64,000 nt of DNA, taken from the NCBI GenBank assembly GCA_016630955.3, contig CM049991.1, positions 620,001 through 684,000 of the forward strand. Direction: 5' to 3'. The notes beneath the pieces were generated by a model, which did not search any database, was not told where the DNA came from, and saw only the letters and a program-made list of their open reading frames with translations. This DNA is from Didymella arachidicola. Taxonomy: Eukaryota; Ascomycota; Dothideomycetes; Pleosporales; Didymellaceae. Shown here piece after piece: positions 21,496-32,179 of this stretch. Numbering within the stretch: the stretch's first letter is position 1; every line of letters begins with the position of its first letter. A program made the translations under genes and the position numbers.

Positions 21496-22815
21496 ATGGC
21501 GAACATCGATATGGCACCCACGCAGTTTCTGGAGAGACGTTACTTGCCTTTCCCGGACAGTCTGGATCCGCTCCCATCCGTCTACCGCAACGGTCTCATC
21601 CTGTTGGTGATCTTTTCTATGATGTCCTTGCTCAGTGTCACGTCTCTGCTGATATTCATCACGCATCGCCTGATCAGCTGGCGGAAACACTATCGCTACA
21701 ATGTTGGGCACAACCAATTCGTTATCCTCATTTACAACCTCCTACTGGCAGACCTCCAACAAGCGATCGCGTTCGTCATGTCATTGCACTGGCTCCGCAT
21801 CAACAAGATACTCGCTCCAACTGTGCCTTGCTTCATCCAGGCATGGTTCTTACAGCTCGGAGATGTTTCCAGTGGGTTTTTCGTCCTAGCGATCGCCGTT
21901 CACACCTGGTTGGGTGTAGTCAAAGGCTATAAGGTGCCATACAAGTGGTTCATCACCTCGATCTTGGGACTGTGGGCGTTCGCTTTATTGTTGGCAGTCT
22001 TGGGTCCGGTCATGTATCAGAACCGCTACTTTGGACGTGCTGGCGGATGGTGCTGGGTGTCCTCAAACTACCAGAACGAACGACTTTGGCTTCACTACCT
22101 CTGGATTTTCGTCATCGAATTCGGCACCATCGCCATATACGGACATGTCTTTGTTCACCTCCGTGGGCGTATCCGAGGCATTATCAGCAACGACACCACG
22201 AAGCTCACCCGCGCAACCAAGTTCATGGTCATGTACCCAGCTGTATATGTACTTCTCACACTGCCCATTGCAATAGGCCGCATGGTCGCCATGACTGGCA
22301 CAGCCATGCCAGACGTCTTCTTCGTCATCGCAGGTTCACTACTCACGTCCTGCGGCTGGATCGATGCGCTCCTCTACACACTAACACGGCGCATCCTCGT
22401 CTCGCACGAAAACTCAACCGGTCCCTCAGGCCAATACAACCGCACCACCATCACAACAGCCAGCACCGCAAACGCCAATCGCCCCGGCGACGTCGAACAC
22501 TACGGCCTCATGTCCATGGACAAAGAGACAGTCTCCGCGCGCTCCGTCACTATTGTCGGTGGCAGCAACAGGCTCTCCCGCATCGTCGACAACCGGCTCG
22601 GACGGACCCAGACACGGACACCACAGCTAGACTTGTTGCGCGAAGACAGTCCAACAGGGAGCCAGGACTCGATCATCAAATCGACCTCGCTCGGCGACGG
22701 GATAAAAGTCCAGGTCGAGACCAACATCCACGTCTCCACCGCGAGCGTGGACGGCGACGCGATTACACCGACAAGAGAGGATGGCCGCAGCCCGACAAGG
22801 CCGCAGGCAAGGTGA
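21496..22815 (+). CDS. Seven-transmembrane receptor, Git3/cAMP-receptor-like
   Basis: Probable G-protein-coupled receptor of the plasma membrane, single exon, 439 residues. Seven hydrophobic helices lie near residues 33-57, 72-96, 110-136, 149-171, 195-218, 244-266 and 270-292. The second holds NLLLADLQQAIAF, a hallmark of the fungal Git3/cAMP-type group. Cys pairs in the extracellular loops (TVPCFIQAW and GGWCWV) could form the usual disulphide. The long intracellular tail (about 140 residues) is rich in Ser, Thr and Arg and is a likely site of phosphorylation. The ligand is unknown; glucose-type sensing is only one possibility. A second plus-strand frame overlapping it is His/Arg-rich and not real. 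Confidence 0.88.
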   Translation: MANIDMAPTQFLERRYLPFPDSLDPLPSVYRNGLILLVIFSMMSLLSVTSLLIFITHRLISWRKHYRYNVGHNQFVILIYNLLLADLQQAIAFVMSLHWLRINKILAPTVPCFIQAWFLQLGDVSSGFFVLAIAVHTWLGVVKGYKVPYKWFITSILGLWAFALLLAVLGPVMYQNRYFGRAGGWCWVSSNYQNERLWLHYLWIFVIEFGTIAIYGHVFVHLRGRIRGIISNDTTKLTRATKFMVMYPAVYVLLTLPIAIGRMVAMTGTAMPDVFFVIAGSLLTSCGWIDALLYTLTRRILVSHENSTGPSGQYNRTTITTASTANANRPGDVEHYGLMSMDKETVSARSVTIVGGSNRLSRIVDNRLGRTQTRTPQLDLLREDSPTGSQDSIIKSTSLGDGIKVQVETNIHVSTASVDGDAITPTREDGRSPTRPQAR

Positions 22816-24484
22816 AAGTGAAAGTGAAAGCTAGGGCGGCGTTGTCGTTGGACCGTAAAATGGGATCACCGGGTGGTGGGGACAAAGGATTGTTCCCTGG
22901 CATGGCCCTTTGTTGGTCGCAATTGTGGCGCAAGGGACTGCCACGTCTAGGTTGCTGTTGGCGGACATCCCTTGCTGAGCTACTGAGCGAGGCTCGACAC
23001 AAAGCTGCCCCGCAGGTCGAGTCGATGTAGCGTGTTTCTATGTTGTATGACAAGCGTGGCGTTGAGTGGTGCCGGGGTGTTTGTGCCTTCGTTATGAAGG
23101 GGGGGGGTTTTTTTTTTCCTGTTTTACGTGCTTACGGCTGTTGTGGGAGGATTGATTGTTTGGATACCCTGAAGCGGAATCGAGTTGTGATTATGAACTT
23201 TTAGTTGCGTTACGTATGGATATATGACCTAGGGATCATACTTCCAAAAGGGTTGTGACATAGCCTTGGTCGCCGTCTCTGTCGTCTTGATATGAGCGAC
23301 ACAAATGCTGTAGAGTATACAAATGTTCCATGCAAGGTCGATCTACATGTTGTACAATCGCTGCGGCATTTCTGCGTGCCGTGACTATTCCAGTTTTGAC
23401 GCTTTGTCTACAGCAACGCTGCTCTTGGGCAGGCTGCATCCTACTCGAGCTCAAAGACGTGGTGTGAGGCAGCTGGCTCCGTTGAAGAGCAGCACCGAGG
23501 TAACCTGCATTAAGCACAACACACGAATAGGCTATCAGGTAGGCCTTCGTGACTTACCCTTGAGGGTCATTCTTGACGGCTATTCCAAGTCTATTGCCAA
23601 CACGGCAGTCGGCGCGACCACGTCGGGACGATCGCAAGTGGTTGTGTGACGATCGCGTGTGGGCGAGGTCTCGTGCTGTCTGCGGTTGTTCATGTGGAGA
23701 CGGGATTCGCGAGACGATTGCTTAAAAGCGCGGGTGATGTGCAAGCCGAGGTTCCACAAAATTGGGATAAGGACGATCTACACTTGCAGTACTCTTAAAT
23801 CCACTTCATTTCCTCTGCGTCCATCCGACTCTACACTTCAACGGCAATTGGTGCGCGACAGCTTCTTGAGGACGCATTTTTGGAGGATAGTTCGTTGAGT
23901 TGTATTATGTACATGAATCAGGGTCACTCTGCGCACATGCATGGACGCGTCGTATGCAGCCTAACATAAGCCGCGCCATTACCCACATCTGGATTTTGGA
24001 TGCGAGGGCTCGTAGCGATCGAGGCAAGAGCATGGGACATGTGGAGCTTCTACAGGACGCCTTGCCAATGACTATCGAATCCGGTAGTTGCTGACTGCCA
24101 TCCTAATTCGTCGTCGCTCAACACGACAGGGCTGCCCGCTCACCGGTAGTCGCGTCCTTCGTTCCCAGCCTCACTGCCAAAAGTGAACACCAGCCTGCAG
24201 CTTTGGGTCAGGTGAAGGGATAGGCCAGCTCCATTGGATCCAACGCAACGCGCGTTGAGATGCTAGTGCGATCGTATTTGGCTGCGCAAGGTCTGCAATC
24301 GAGCGGACCAGCGGAGTGGTACAAGTACAAGGCTGGAGGACCTCAACCAGGGGGCCTCGCCAGAGTCTCATGTTGATCTTGACTCGACGGTGTAGCTACT
24401 ACAAGGCCCAGCAAGACTGTTCTCCCAACACTCGGTGAATATTTTGATGCATCGAGACTCAGTATCGATGCAGTATTTGGGACC
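22816..24484. other. Convergent 3' region, receptor / DUF7896 gene
   Basis: No gene supported. A run of nine G followed by ten T lies at 23099-23117. The rest is unremarkable. Confidence 0.45.
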
Positions 24485-25231
24485 TCAGGCAGCGTCGACC
24501 TTGTCTACAATGCTGTCGATTGCCATTGAGCGGGTAGAGGGCGTGGTTGGAGTTGGCGGCGCTTTCGAGTCACTCGGCGCCCCGGTCGACTGGCGCTGGG
24601 ACTGTAACTGTGGCAGCGTTGGCGGTTGTGTCAACGAGTCGTTCCTGCCATCGTCCATGGCGACACCTTCGTCGTCCACCAACTCGTCTACCTCTCGCAA
24701 CCAGTTTGTCTTCAAGATATCCATGGGAGGATCCAGATCTGTGGCTTTCCCGCCTTTGCGGGCTTCTGCAGCCGTCATCTTCCGCTCGCCTCGCTTGTGG
24801 GGGTGAAAGTGCATCCTGCGGAGGTGAGAAGCGGCATTGTAGCATTCGTTATACCTCTTGCCGGTCTGGCAGGCCTTGCAGTTGGCAAGGAAGGACTTGT
24901 CTGGCGAAGTGTCGATGGTGACCCAGACCTTACGCGTCTTCCTGTGGACGCGATTGGTGTGACGTCGCAGCTCATGCTCGCTGCGGAAGCCGTCGGGATA
25001 GTCAGTGCAGATGGGACACTTCAAACGCATCACTCTCCGTGTGGGAGTCTTGGATGAGCTGTGGAAGGTGGGAGACGTGGTGGGCGTGTCGTTTTTCACG
25101 GGCGCTGAGACGAGCGTCTCCCTCGACCGAGGCTGCGGGTCAACCGGATCAGTAGTCTGGGTGGCCGTCGAGATGGTCTTGGACGGGGCTGTTTCTTCTT
25201 TCATCCTTGCTCTTGTCCTCGTTGGAGGCAT
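24485..25231 (-). CDS. DUF7896-type zinc-finger-like protein
   Basis: Fungal protein with a C2H2-like cysteine/histidine region; probably nuclear, function not established. From ATG 25231 it has 248 residues. A polar N-terminal part leads into RLKCPICTDYPDGFRSEHEL, RRHTNRVH, FLANCKACQTGKRYNECYNA and ASHLRRMHFHPHKRG, then DPPMDILKTNW. The frame stays open upstream to 25531 but has no ATG there. A second frame, from ATG 25571 to 25374, reads like protein (LTPAEKHSLVALHLCCQNPS) and may be a first exon, but I find no splice pair that joins it cleanly. The true N-terminus is therefore uncertain. Confidence 0.75.
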   Translation of the reverse strand: MPPTRTRARMKEETAPSKTISTATQTTDPVDPQPRSRETLVSAPVKNDTPTTSPTFHSSSKTPTRRVMRLKCPICTDYPDGFRSEHELRRHTNRVHRKTRKVWVTIDTSPDKSFLANCKACQTGKRYNECYNAASHLRRMHFHPHKRGERKMTAAEARKGGKATDLDPPMDILKTNWLREVDELVDDEGVAMDDGRNDSLTQPPTLPQLQSQRQSTGAPSDSKAPPTPTTPSTRSMAIDSIVDKVDAA

Positions 25232-28200
25232 GTACTTTTGCGTATTGGCTTGGGGCTTTGCGCTCAGGGCCCAGCAGTGGTCTGGTTGACAGTCCAGCGC
25301 GCAACGTGATTGACGGTTCTGGTGGTCCTGGGATGATTTTCCGACTGGGTGGGGCCGGACCTTCCAACGGCGACTAAGGCTGGTAAGGATAGTGATGTTG
25401 GGATGGCGAGATGGCAGGAACTTCAGAAGGGTTTCGAGTTGATGAGCTGAGCGGGGGCTGGGCAGGCGAAATAGACTTATGCAGCTGCCTGACGATGGAC
25501 GGATTTTGGCAGCAGAGGTGGAGTGCGACAAGGCTGTGTTTTTCAGCCGGCGTCAGCCTCGCACTTGCCATCTGAGTGGGCGGTTCTCCTGCAGCCACCA
25601 CCTGAAGAGGCGAGCTGAACGCCTGTTGGGCCCGTCAGCCGCAGCCTGAAGCATGCTCATCGACCCTACTGCAAATCAAGCAAGAAGACGCGTACGGCTG
25701 GGGAGCGCTGCGTCGCCGGTTGGGCCAGCTAATCAAAAAGAAACGAGCGCGCCCGTAGGGACCTTGTGGTGGATCGCGCCGCCTCGACAGCATTGCTCGT
25801 CCAAGAGCGCAAGGCTAGATGACTGGTTGGCTTGCTGGGGATAGCGAGCTGTCGTGATGACCGCCTGGCCATGGCTTGGCTGGCTCGAGGATGCGAGTCG
25901 CTAAAGTGGCAGCCAGGGGTCCGGGGAGGACCTTGCATTCCGTTGACCTCGAGCGCAATCCGCATGCACTCTGATCAGCAACCTGCATGCAACCAGAGCA
26001 CAGTGAGCAAGTGCCCACGGCCAGCATCAGCAGCTAGCAGCACTTGGCTGGAATGCTGAATTCTCACGGCTCCTTCTTCCCTGTCCAGCCTCGCGGCCAC
26101 ATTACCGGATCATCCGTCTCGTTGCAAGCGCAGCCGAGCTGTTCACGAATCAGCGACCGGAAGGCTTGTTTATTCCACGGAGAGTCGCCGACCACAAGCC
26201 ATGCAGATAAGTTGGTGTCAATGGATCGCGCCTGCGTCTTTCTTCCGTCGAAACCCTCGATCGTTGCCAGCCTTGCCCGCACCCGCAAGTCTCGCTACCA
26301 CTGCGGTTGTACGAAGAGGGAGCACTTTCACACATGGTGGGGCGCGATACGATTACACGAGGACTGTTGAGCTGCTAACGACACGTATCCACCACCTCGA
26401 TACCAGATCTTGGCTGCGTGATCCAAAATACGGCAAATGGTAATTACTGGGCGTGAGATGGGTCCCCTACGGAACTCGAGGCTGAGCAGCGCCTCGAACC
26501 TTGTTCAGCATCGTTGTGAGAGTATCTTCTCAACCCATGGAACACATACAAAATCTCGAGGCCTCGGCCGGATGGGCTCGTCTCGAGTGGTTTCGTGGAC
26601 GCCAACGGGTCTAACTAACGTGCGCAGACGCCTCATCATGTGGCCTCGTGAAGTCGAGTGCCACGCCCTCGATCAGATCATAATGGCGGTCCTGACGTAG
26701 AAGGCACACGGCAGCATGCGCCAACACGGTGCTGATTCGTGAGCTTTTAGTTGGGAGGCAAGACTCAGCGTTTCAAGTTCCTTACTTGCATGCGATGCTC
26801 GCTACCAGATACTATGTTTGGACGGGCTACACATTCCGTCTTGAGATCACAGGACTATTATAGTACGTGTGTGTGTTGACGATGCTGTCGAGAGTGCCAC
26901 TGTGAGCGTGAATCGTCAGGCGAACCGTCATCAGAATATCAGAGGCAGCATGCAAGCGTACAAATGCACAGTGCCACTGCCGACACGATGTGTTACACCG
27001 AGGTCCGGTCAATGCACTACATTACATGCAGGCGCTCTTCAGCACGAACCACCCACGCTGTCGTAATTGCAGACTCGAGTATCTGTTAATGCTGTGAGGA
27101 TCGATACTTGAGAGCATCGATTTCGGACTCTCCGCAGCCGAACCGAAGGGAGCTCCGGAGAGGTGGTGCGTACACTATGGTAACTCACTGCATAGTTTGC
27201 GCTGCTGTAATGTATGATGTCAGAGCAGTTGGAAGGGGGTTAGTTCTTGGGAGTGTCGTGTGCTCGAGTTGGTTGTGCTGAGGCAAGAGGGCTAGAAGTG
27301 ATTATGTTCTGGATTGGGGGGTTAAGGAGTGAGGTCGGACTGAGATGAGAGTTGGTTTGGCGGATTGTAACTGCTTAGATTGTAACTGCCGCTTTGATAG
27401 AGTATCCCAGGCTTGGTCTGAATTGACGCATGATATAAGAGTTCTGAATAACACAATAACCGCTTGAGACGCGTGTTGAAGAATGAGCAAGTGTTGCGTG
27501 GCTGTTGAGCTGTGGTGGCTTGGTCATGGCAGTGTATTGGAATGCGTAGGTGACTGTGATTGTTGCCGCGGACTGCGGAAGCGTGGTGGTGTTGTGAATG
27601 TGTGTTGAGTGTGAAGGTGGTTACGAGTATGATTGGGTAGTACGTGCTTTCTAGTGCATGTCATATCTTGTGTCGAAATTTGAGGTGAAGTGATTCACTT
27701 GGACGATGCAATTCCTAGTAGTATGCAGCGGACTCGATAGTTCTAGGGAGTTGACGTCACAAGCCACACTGAAGGTGTAGGGTTATCTTTAGGTTCGTCT
27801 TTATCTTGATCTCAATCTTCACCTTTATCTTGATCTTTGCACCCGCAGCTGGTTTGGCTAAGCTGTGCAGGGCGCTGGCGGGACTATCCACTGCTGTCGA
27901 ACAGGAAATATGGTTGCGTGGAATCCTGCGGCGAGCGGCGTTAAAAAGGGTAGAGTCTGGGAGATCAGGCAGAGCTAGAGCTTGCTAGAGCTTGTTGCTG
28001 GACCTTGAAATGGCTGGCTGATGTTTGGCGAAAAGCATTGTGAGTCTAGCGAAGTATGTACTCGGATGATGGCTTGTGGTATGTGCCTCTGGTACACATA
28101 CACGACACGCTCACAGTGGTTGTGTCTTTTGCTAGCCAAGAGCCTCAGGCTGCGTTTGCCTCTGCACCAATTGCAGCTAGAGTGCATCCACACTGCGTGC

Positions 28201-28723
28201 ATGTTATTCCAGAAAGCGAATGTCAAAGTGCAGCTCAGAGGTATAGCTAGCATATCATTGAAGAGACGATGTTTAGATTATGCATCAGGCTAAAGTGCGC
28301 TACAGGTCGCGGGACTTTGGTAGACGAGCGGGCGAGCCAGGCAGCTGGGACATTTTACACAAGGGTGGGATCTGAGGCCGAGGCAAAGGCAGTGGCAATG
28401 TTGGTATGCTGGTGCAAGGAACTTAGGAAGCCGTCGAGCAGTGGAGCGGTGGGCGCGGGCAGTGACGTGTGGGGCGTCCGGGGTGCAGCCGAGGCGGCAG
28501 TGGATGCACGGGTGGGTGGACGTGTGAAGGGTTGACGTTGGCACTTTCTCGCCGTTGACCAGCAGCACGTCCTTGGCGGTCTGGCACTTTGCGGCCAGAG
28601 GACTCGTAGTAGCAGAGCCTGACAGCTCCCCCAGCCATTGCCCGCGGGACTCACAGCGGCGATGCCATTTCGTCTGCGGCGCTGCTAACACGGCCCAAGG
28701 CGAAGTCGCGCACTCGCGACACC
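25232..28723. other. Gene-poor region upstream of the 1151-residue protein gene
   Basis: Contains a possible 5' exon of the DUF7896 gene (25374-25571, minus strand) and otherwise no supported gene. A short imperfect repeat with core TTATCTTGATCT occurs at about 27800 and 27825. From 28290 onward the GC content rises toward the next gene. Confidence 0.4.
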
Positions 28724-31700
28724 ATGTCGGGGCCCTCGAGCGCCGGACGCCCCTCGCTCTCGTCGGAGCCGTCGGCCACATCGTCGCACACGCTCCACTC
28801 GAAGACGTCGGGGACCTGCGTCGACAACGGGGGCGGGTCAGGGAGCAGTCGGCTGGCGCCCGAGGCCGTTGACGAGCACGACTTTGCCCACCGCAGGCAC
28901 CGGACGGGCAGGGCGGGCAGGACGGGCAGGACGGGCGGCGGCTTCTTGCTGGACGCGACCCTGCCCAGCGGGCCTCGCACGCGACACAGCCGACACAGCA
29001 GACACAGCAGACACACGCCCGACGGCCAGGGGAAGAGCAGAGCGCGGCGGCACGACGACGAGGGCGACGACGACGACGACAACGACAACGACGGCGGCGG
29101 CGGCGGCGGCGGCGGCAGCAATGTGCGACTGCGCATGCCCAAGACGCGCAGCAGCATGCAACAGCCGCCGCCCGCCGCCGACGCGAACCAGCTGGTGCAC
29201 ATGGCCCTGAACCTCAGCGAGAGCCGCCGCCGCAACATCAGCGCCTCGGCCCTGCTGGGCTCGCCGCGCGCTGCCTCGAGCGCCCACCGCGACGGCAGCT
29301 TCTCGCACGCGGGCGGCGGCGGCAGCAGCCTGCGCCAGTACCTCAACGAGCAGCGCAGGGTCTCGCGCAACATCTCGCCCATGGGCAGGAGCTCGCCCTC
29401 GCGCCACCTGTCCACCAGCCACAACACCCTCCACCCCTCGCCCGCCACCCTCGCCCGCATCCACAAGGCCCGCGCCTACATCGAGCTCCGCGCCGAGTAC
29501 ATGCGCCTGCTCGCCTTCTTGCCGCCGCTCAAGGACGACGCCAACGCCCCGGGCAACTACAACTACGCCGGCTTCGCGGCGCCCGGCAGCCCGCACGCCC
29601 ATCTGACCCGCACCCCGTCGTACGCGAACAAGAAGCACCCGCTCGGCCGGCCCTACAATCCCTTGCAAGCCCTGCGCAACCGACGGAGCAGAGCCCGAGA
29701 GCGCCTCGCCCTGCCTCACGAACCCGCCGCCTTCGCAGACATCGAGCAGGTCCACGGCTGGGTTGACGACGTTGAGGAGCAGTCGAGGAAGCCCGGCTTT
29801 CGCCTGGAGGACCGCGTTGCACTGCCACTTGTGCACCACGGCCACGAGGTGCAGCACGGCCCGACGAAGCCCTCCAAAGCGCACCAGGGCTGGAGCTTCA
29901 CCCCCGAAGAGCTGCTCGCCGACGCCTACTGGCTCGAGCACGGCGCCAACAAGGCCATCATCGAGGACCGCCACGGCCGCAAGATCTTCCCCCCACGCGA
30001 ACCACCCAAGCAGCAGAAGCACGACTTTCTCGCCCCACGCCCGAGCAAGGACTCGAGCAGACGCCGAAGCTGGGTCGACGGCATATCCGGCACCGACCCC
30101 GGCACCGGCGACGAGAGCGAGCAGCCCAGCGAGCGCGCCCGCAAGAAGCGCCTCCTGCCCAAGATCCGCGCCAACTCGCGACTGCGGTCAGGCCGGGGCA
30201 GCCCGCCGAGGCACTCGCTCAGCTCCAGCTCCTCGTCAGACACGGACCACGATGTGCGCAAGGTGCGCAAGTCGCTCGATTTCGAGCGCAACACCGGGCC
30301 CCTGCAGCTGCAGATGAAGAGGCAGTTGGAGCTCAAGACGCAGGGGCTCGATATTAAGACGCCAGCTGTGGACACGCCAGACACGCCTGACAAGTGGGGA
30401 CGTGGACAGGATGTTTCTGATGGCTCTGCGACCAGAATGGATGACACCCTCAAGATGCCCCGCCTCGCCAATACCTCAACAACCAGCATGGATGAGACTC
30501 TCAAGATGCCTCCCCGCAGTCGCACAAACCCCCGGACCCCCATCAAGTCGGCTGGACCCCGATCCTCCGTCGAGGACGACAGCACAGCCCCGAGCACGCC
30601 GCTGCACATACACCACTTCCCTCACATCGGCAGCGATCTGTCTCCGCCGCCTAGTACAGATGGCTCTGATCGTGGCAAATCAAGACGAAGCAAGCTCAAT
30701 CCCTTCCACGCTCTGCACGACCGCGACAAGTATGAGCAGAGGCATGAGCAGCATGAGACTGACCCTGCGAGTGTCGACAAGCAGACTTCTCGACACACGA
30801 GCGAGGAGCTGCAGGAGCCTGGCGGGTTTGGAAACGCCATCTTCGCGGCCCCCGGCGCCGTGAAGAGTCTGTTGGCTCATCGCAAGAACGAGAGTTTCAG
30901 TAGCCTCGACAGCCCGGACAAGCTGCGCCGCAAGGGAACACAAGACCTTAACAAGGAGCCTCATTCCGCTGTCACGAGGTTCTTCAAGGGTGTCAAGCAC
31001 GAGGGCACCAAGGTGGGCGACATCATCTTCAGGCGTGATCGTGCAGACGACGAAGATGCCAGCACCGCTTCTGACGTCGACTTCGATGACGAGGAAACGC
31101 ATCGCCCAGGGCTCTCACGAACAGTCTCTTCAACCACGGCAAGTAGCGTCGCGGAAGAGGGCCGTTCTCACCTCAGGCTTCCGTCTTTCCGTCCTCTCAA
31201 CGAGGCTTTGAGCGAAAACGACGATACCTCAGACCCCGAGCACCACATCTCACGCCAGTCTCGCGAGCGCCGCAACGACCGCTCCGCCCGAATCGACCGC
31301 CTTCTGCCACCTCGCATGGATCTGGAGCGTGTCTCGAGTGCTTCCTCGACAGCTACCCTTGATCCTGTGCGCAGTCATGAAAACCACGTCAAGACACAGC
31401 TAGCTCGACCCGGCGGCGTGTACGGATTTCCCGGCACACTTCCGCCCACAGCTCTCAAAGGCGCTCCCACACGAAAACGCAGTGCGTCCCGACCAACCCT
31501 CGATGGCAGGCGGCACTGGAGCATCGCCGACGACGACGCCGACGACGAGCACGCCCTCCAGCGCAAGAAGCGCTCGAACGTCTCCCAAGCCGACATCGCC
31601 CGCGTGCGCGCCCTGTTCCTCTGCTCCGGCATCAAAGCAAAAGAAATATCGCGCCGCGCTCTCACGCCCCGCGACCCAGCCCCTGACTTCCTCAAGATCG

Positions 31701-32179
31701 CAGCCGAAACCGCAGGGAAGCAACTCTTCCCCGTTCCCTGCAAGGAAGAGCACGTCCTTGCCGCCCGCATCATCGTCACCGACCTCGAGCGCAGCACATC
31801 CGCCCTGCACCGCGCGTGCGACGACTTCCGCACCGGCGCCATCAAGGACCTAAACACCAAGATCAACAACCTGCGAGATAACATCGAAACCCACCTCATG
31901 CCCCGCATCTTCGACGCTGGCGACCAGGCCGTCCGCATCACAAGCGAGGTCTCGGGCCAGGGCCCGCTGCACGTCAAGCAGGTCAACGACGAGATCGATC
32001 GCTTGCTCAGACAGAGGCGCAGGCACGCAAGGTGGGCTATGAGCTGGGGCTGGAGCGCCGTTGAGTGGAGTATTGTTGTTGCGCTGCGGTTGGCTTCGGT
32101 TGTGTTTGCTATTTACGGTCTGGGGAAGAGCGTTGTCGTTGTCATCTGGAGCGTCGTCAGGTGGCTGCTTTGGCTGTAG
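28724..32179 (+). CDS. Large Ser/Arg-rich protein with C-terminal membrane helix
   Basis: Single exon, 1151 residues, conserved-looking but of unknown function. The N-terminal 150 residues are low-complexity (RTGRAGRTGRTGGG, RHSRHSRHSRH, Asp/Asn and Gly runs). A well-formed part near residues 240-425 holds HKARAYIELRAEYMRLLAFL, RPYNPLQALRNRRSRARE, a WVDDVEEQ segment and GWSFTPEELLADAYWLEHG. A long disordered Ser/Asp-rich middle follows. Residues from about 950 are helical (KEEHVLAARIIVTDLERSTS, DNIETHLMPRIFDAGDQAVR) and the last 45 residues form one or two hydrophobic helices ending WSVVRWLLWL at the C-terminus. This suggests a tail-anchored membrane protein. The start ATG has the context ACACCATGT. 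Confidence 0.87.
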   Translation: MSGPSSAGRPSLSSEPSATSSHTLHSKTSGTCVDNGGGSGSSRLAPEAVDEHDFAHRRHRTGRAGRTGRTGGGFLLDATLPSGPRTRHSRHSRHSRHTPDGQGKSRARRHDDEGDDDDDNDNDGGGGGGGGSNVRLRMPKTRSSMQQPPPAADANQLVHMALNLSESRRRNISASALLGSPRAASSAHRDGSFSHAGGGGSSLRQYLNEQRRVSRNISPMGRSSPSRHLSTSHNTLHPSPATLARIHKARAYIELRAEYMRLLAFLPPLKDDANAPGNYNYAGFAAPGSPHAHLTRTPSYANKKHPLGRPYNPLQALRNRRSRARERLALPHEPAAFADIEQVHGWVDDVEEQSRKPGFRLEDRVALPLVHHGHEVQHGPTKPSKAHQGWSFTPEELLADAYWLEHGANKAIIEDRHGRKIFPPREPPKQQKHDFLAPRPSKDSSRRRSWVDGISGTDPGTGDESEQPSERARKKRLLPKIRANSRLRSGRGSPPRHSLSSSSSSDTDHDVRKVRKSLDFERNTGPLQLQMKRQLELKTQGLDIKTPAVDTPDTPDKWGRGQDVSDGSATRMDDTLKMPRLANTSTTSMDETLKMPPRSRTNPRTPIKSAGPRSSVEDDSTAPSTPLHIHHFPHIGSDLSPPPSTDGSDRGKSRRSKLNPFHALHDRDKYEQRHEQHETDPASVDKQTSRHTSEELQEPGGFGNAIFAAPGAVKSLLAHRKNESFSSLDSPDKLRRKGTQDLNKEPHSAVTRFFKGVKHEGTKVGDIIFRRDRADDEDASTASDVDFDDEETHRPGLSRTVSSTTASSVAEEGRSHLRLPSFRPLNEALSENDDTSDPEHHISRQSRERRNDRSARIDRLLPPRMDLERVSSASSTATLDPVRSHENHVKTQLARPGGVYGFPGTLPPTALKGAPTRKRSASRPTLDGRRHWSIADDDADDEHALQRKKRSNVSQADIARVRALFLCSGIKAKEISRRALTPRDPAPDFLKIAAETAGKQLFPVPCKEEHVLAARIIVTDLERSTSALHRACDDFRTGAIKDLNTKINNLRDNIETHLMPRIFDAGDQAVRITSEVSGQGPLHVKQVNDEIDRLLRQRRRHARWAMSWGWSAVEWSIVVALRLASVVFAIYGLGKSVVVVIWSVVRWLLWL
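28904..29118 (+). repeat. Coding simple repeats in the large protein gene
   Basis: Three repeat tracts lie inside the reading frame: 9-bp GGGCAGGAC-type units at about 28904-28940 (Arg-Thr-Gly), 9-bp GACACAGCA-type units at 28983-29015 (Ser-Arg-His) and GAC/AAC then GGC triplets at 29065-29118 (Asp/Asn then Gly). Unit lengths are multiples of three, so copy changes keep the frame. Confidence 0.85.

Noticed and set aside
21945..23030. 361-codon plus-strand frame overlapping the receptor
   Set aside because: His/Arg-rich frame-shifted reading of the receptor gene, whose own frame has seven clear membrane helices.
23099..23117. G9-T10 run after the receptor gene
   Set aside because: Simple homopolymer run in a 3' region; no support for a transposon end or terminator.
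28838..30022. 394-codon frame on the minus strand opposite the large Ser/Arg-rich protein
   Set aside because: Ala/Val/Gly-rich with runs that mirror the GC-rich repeats of the plus-strand gene; no motif, and two other frames are open here for the same reason.
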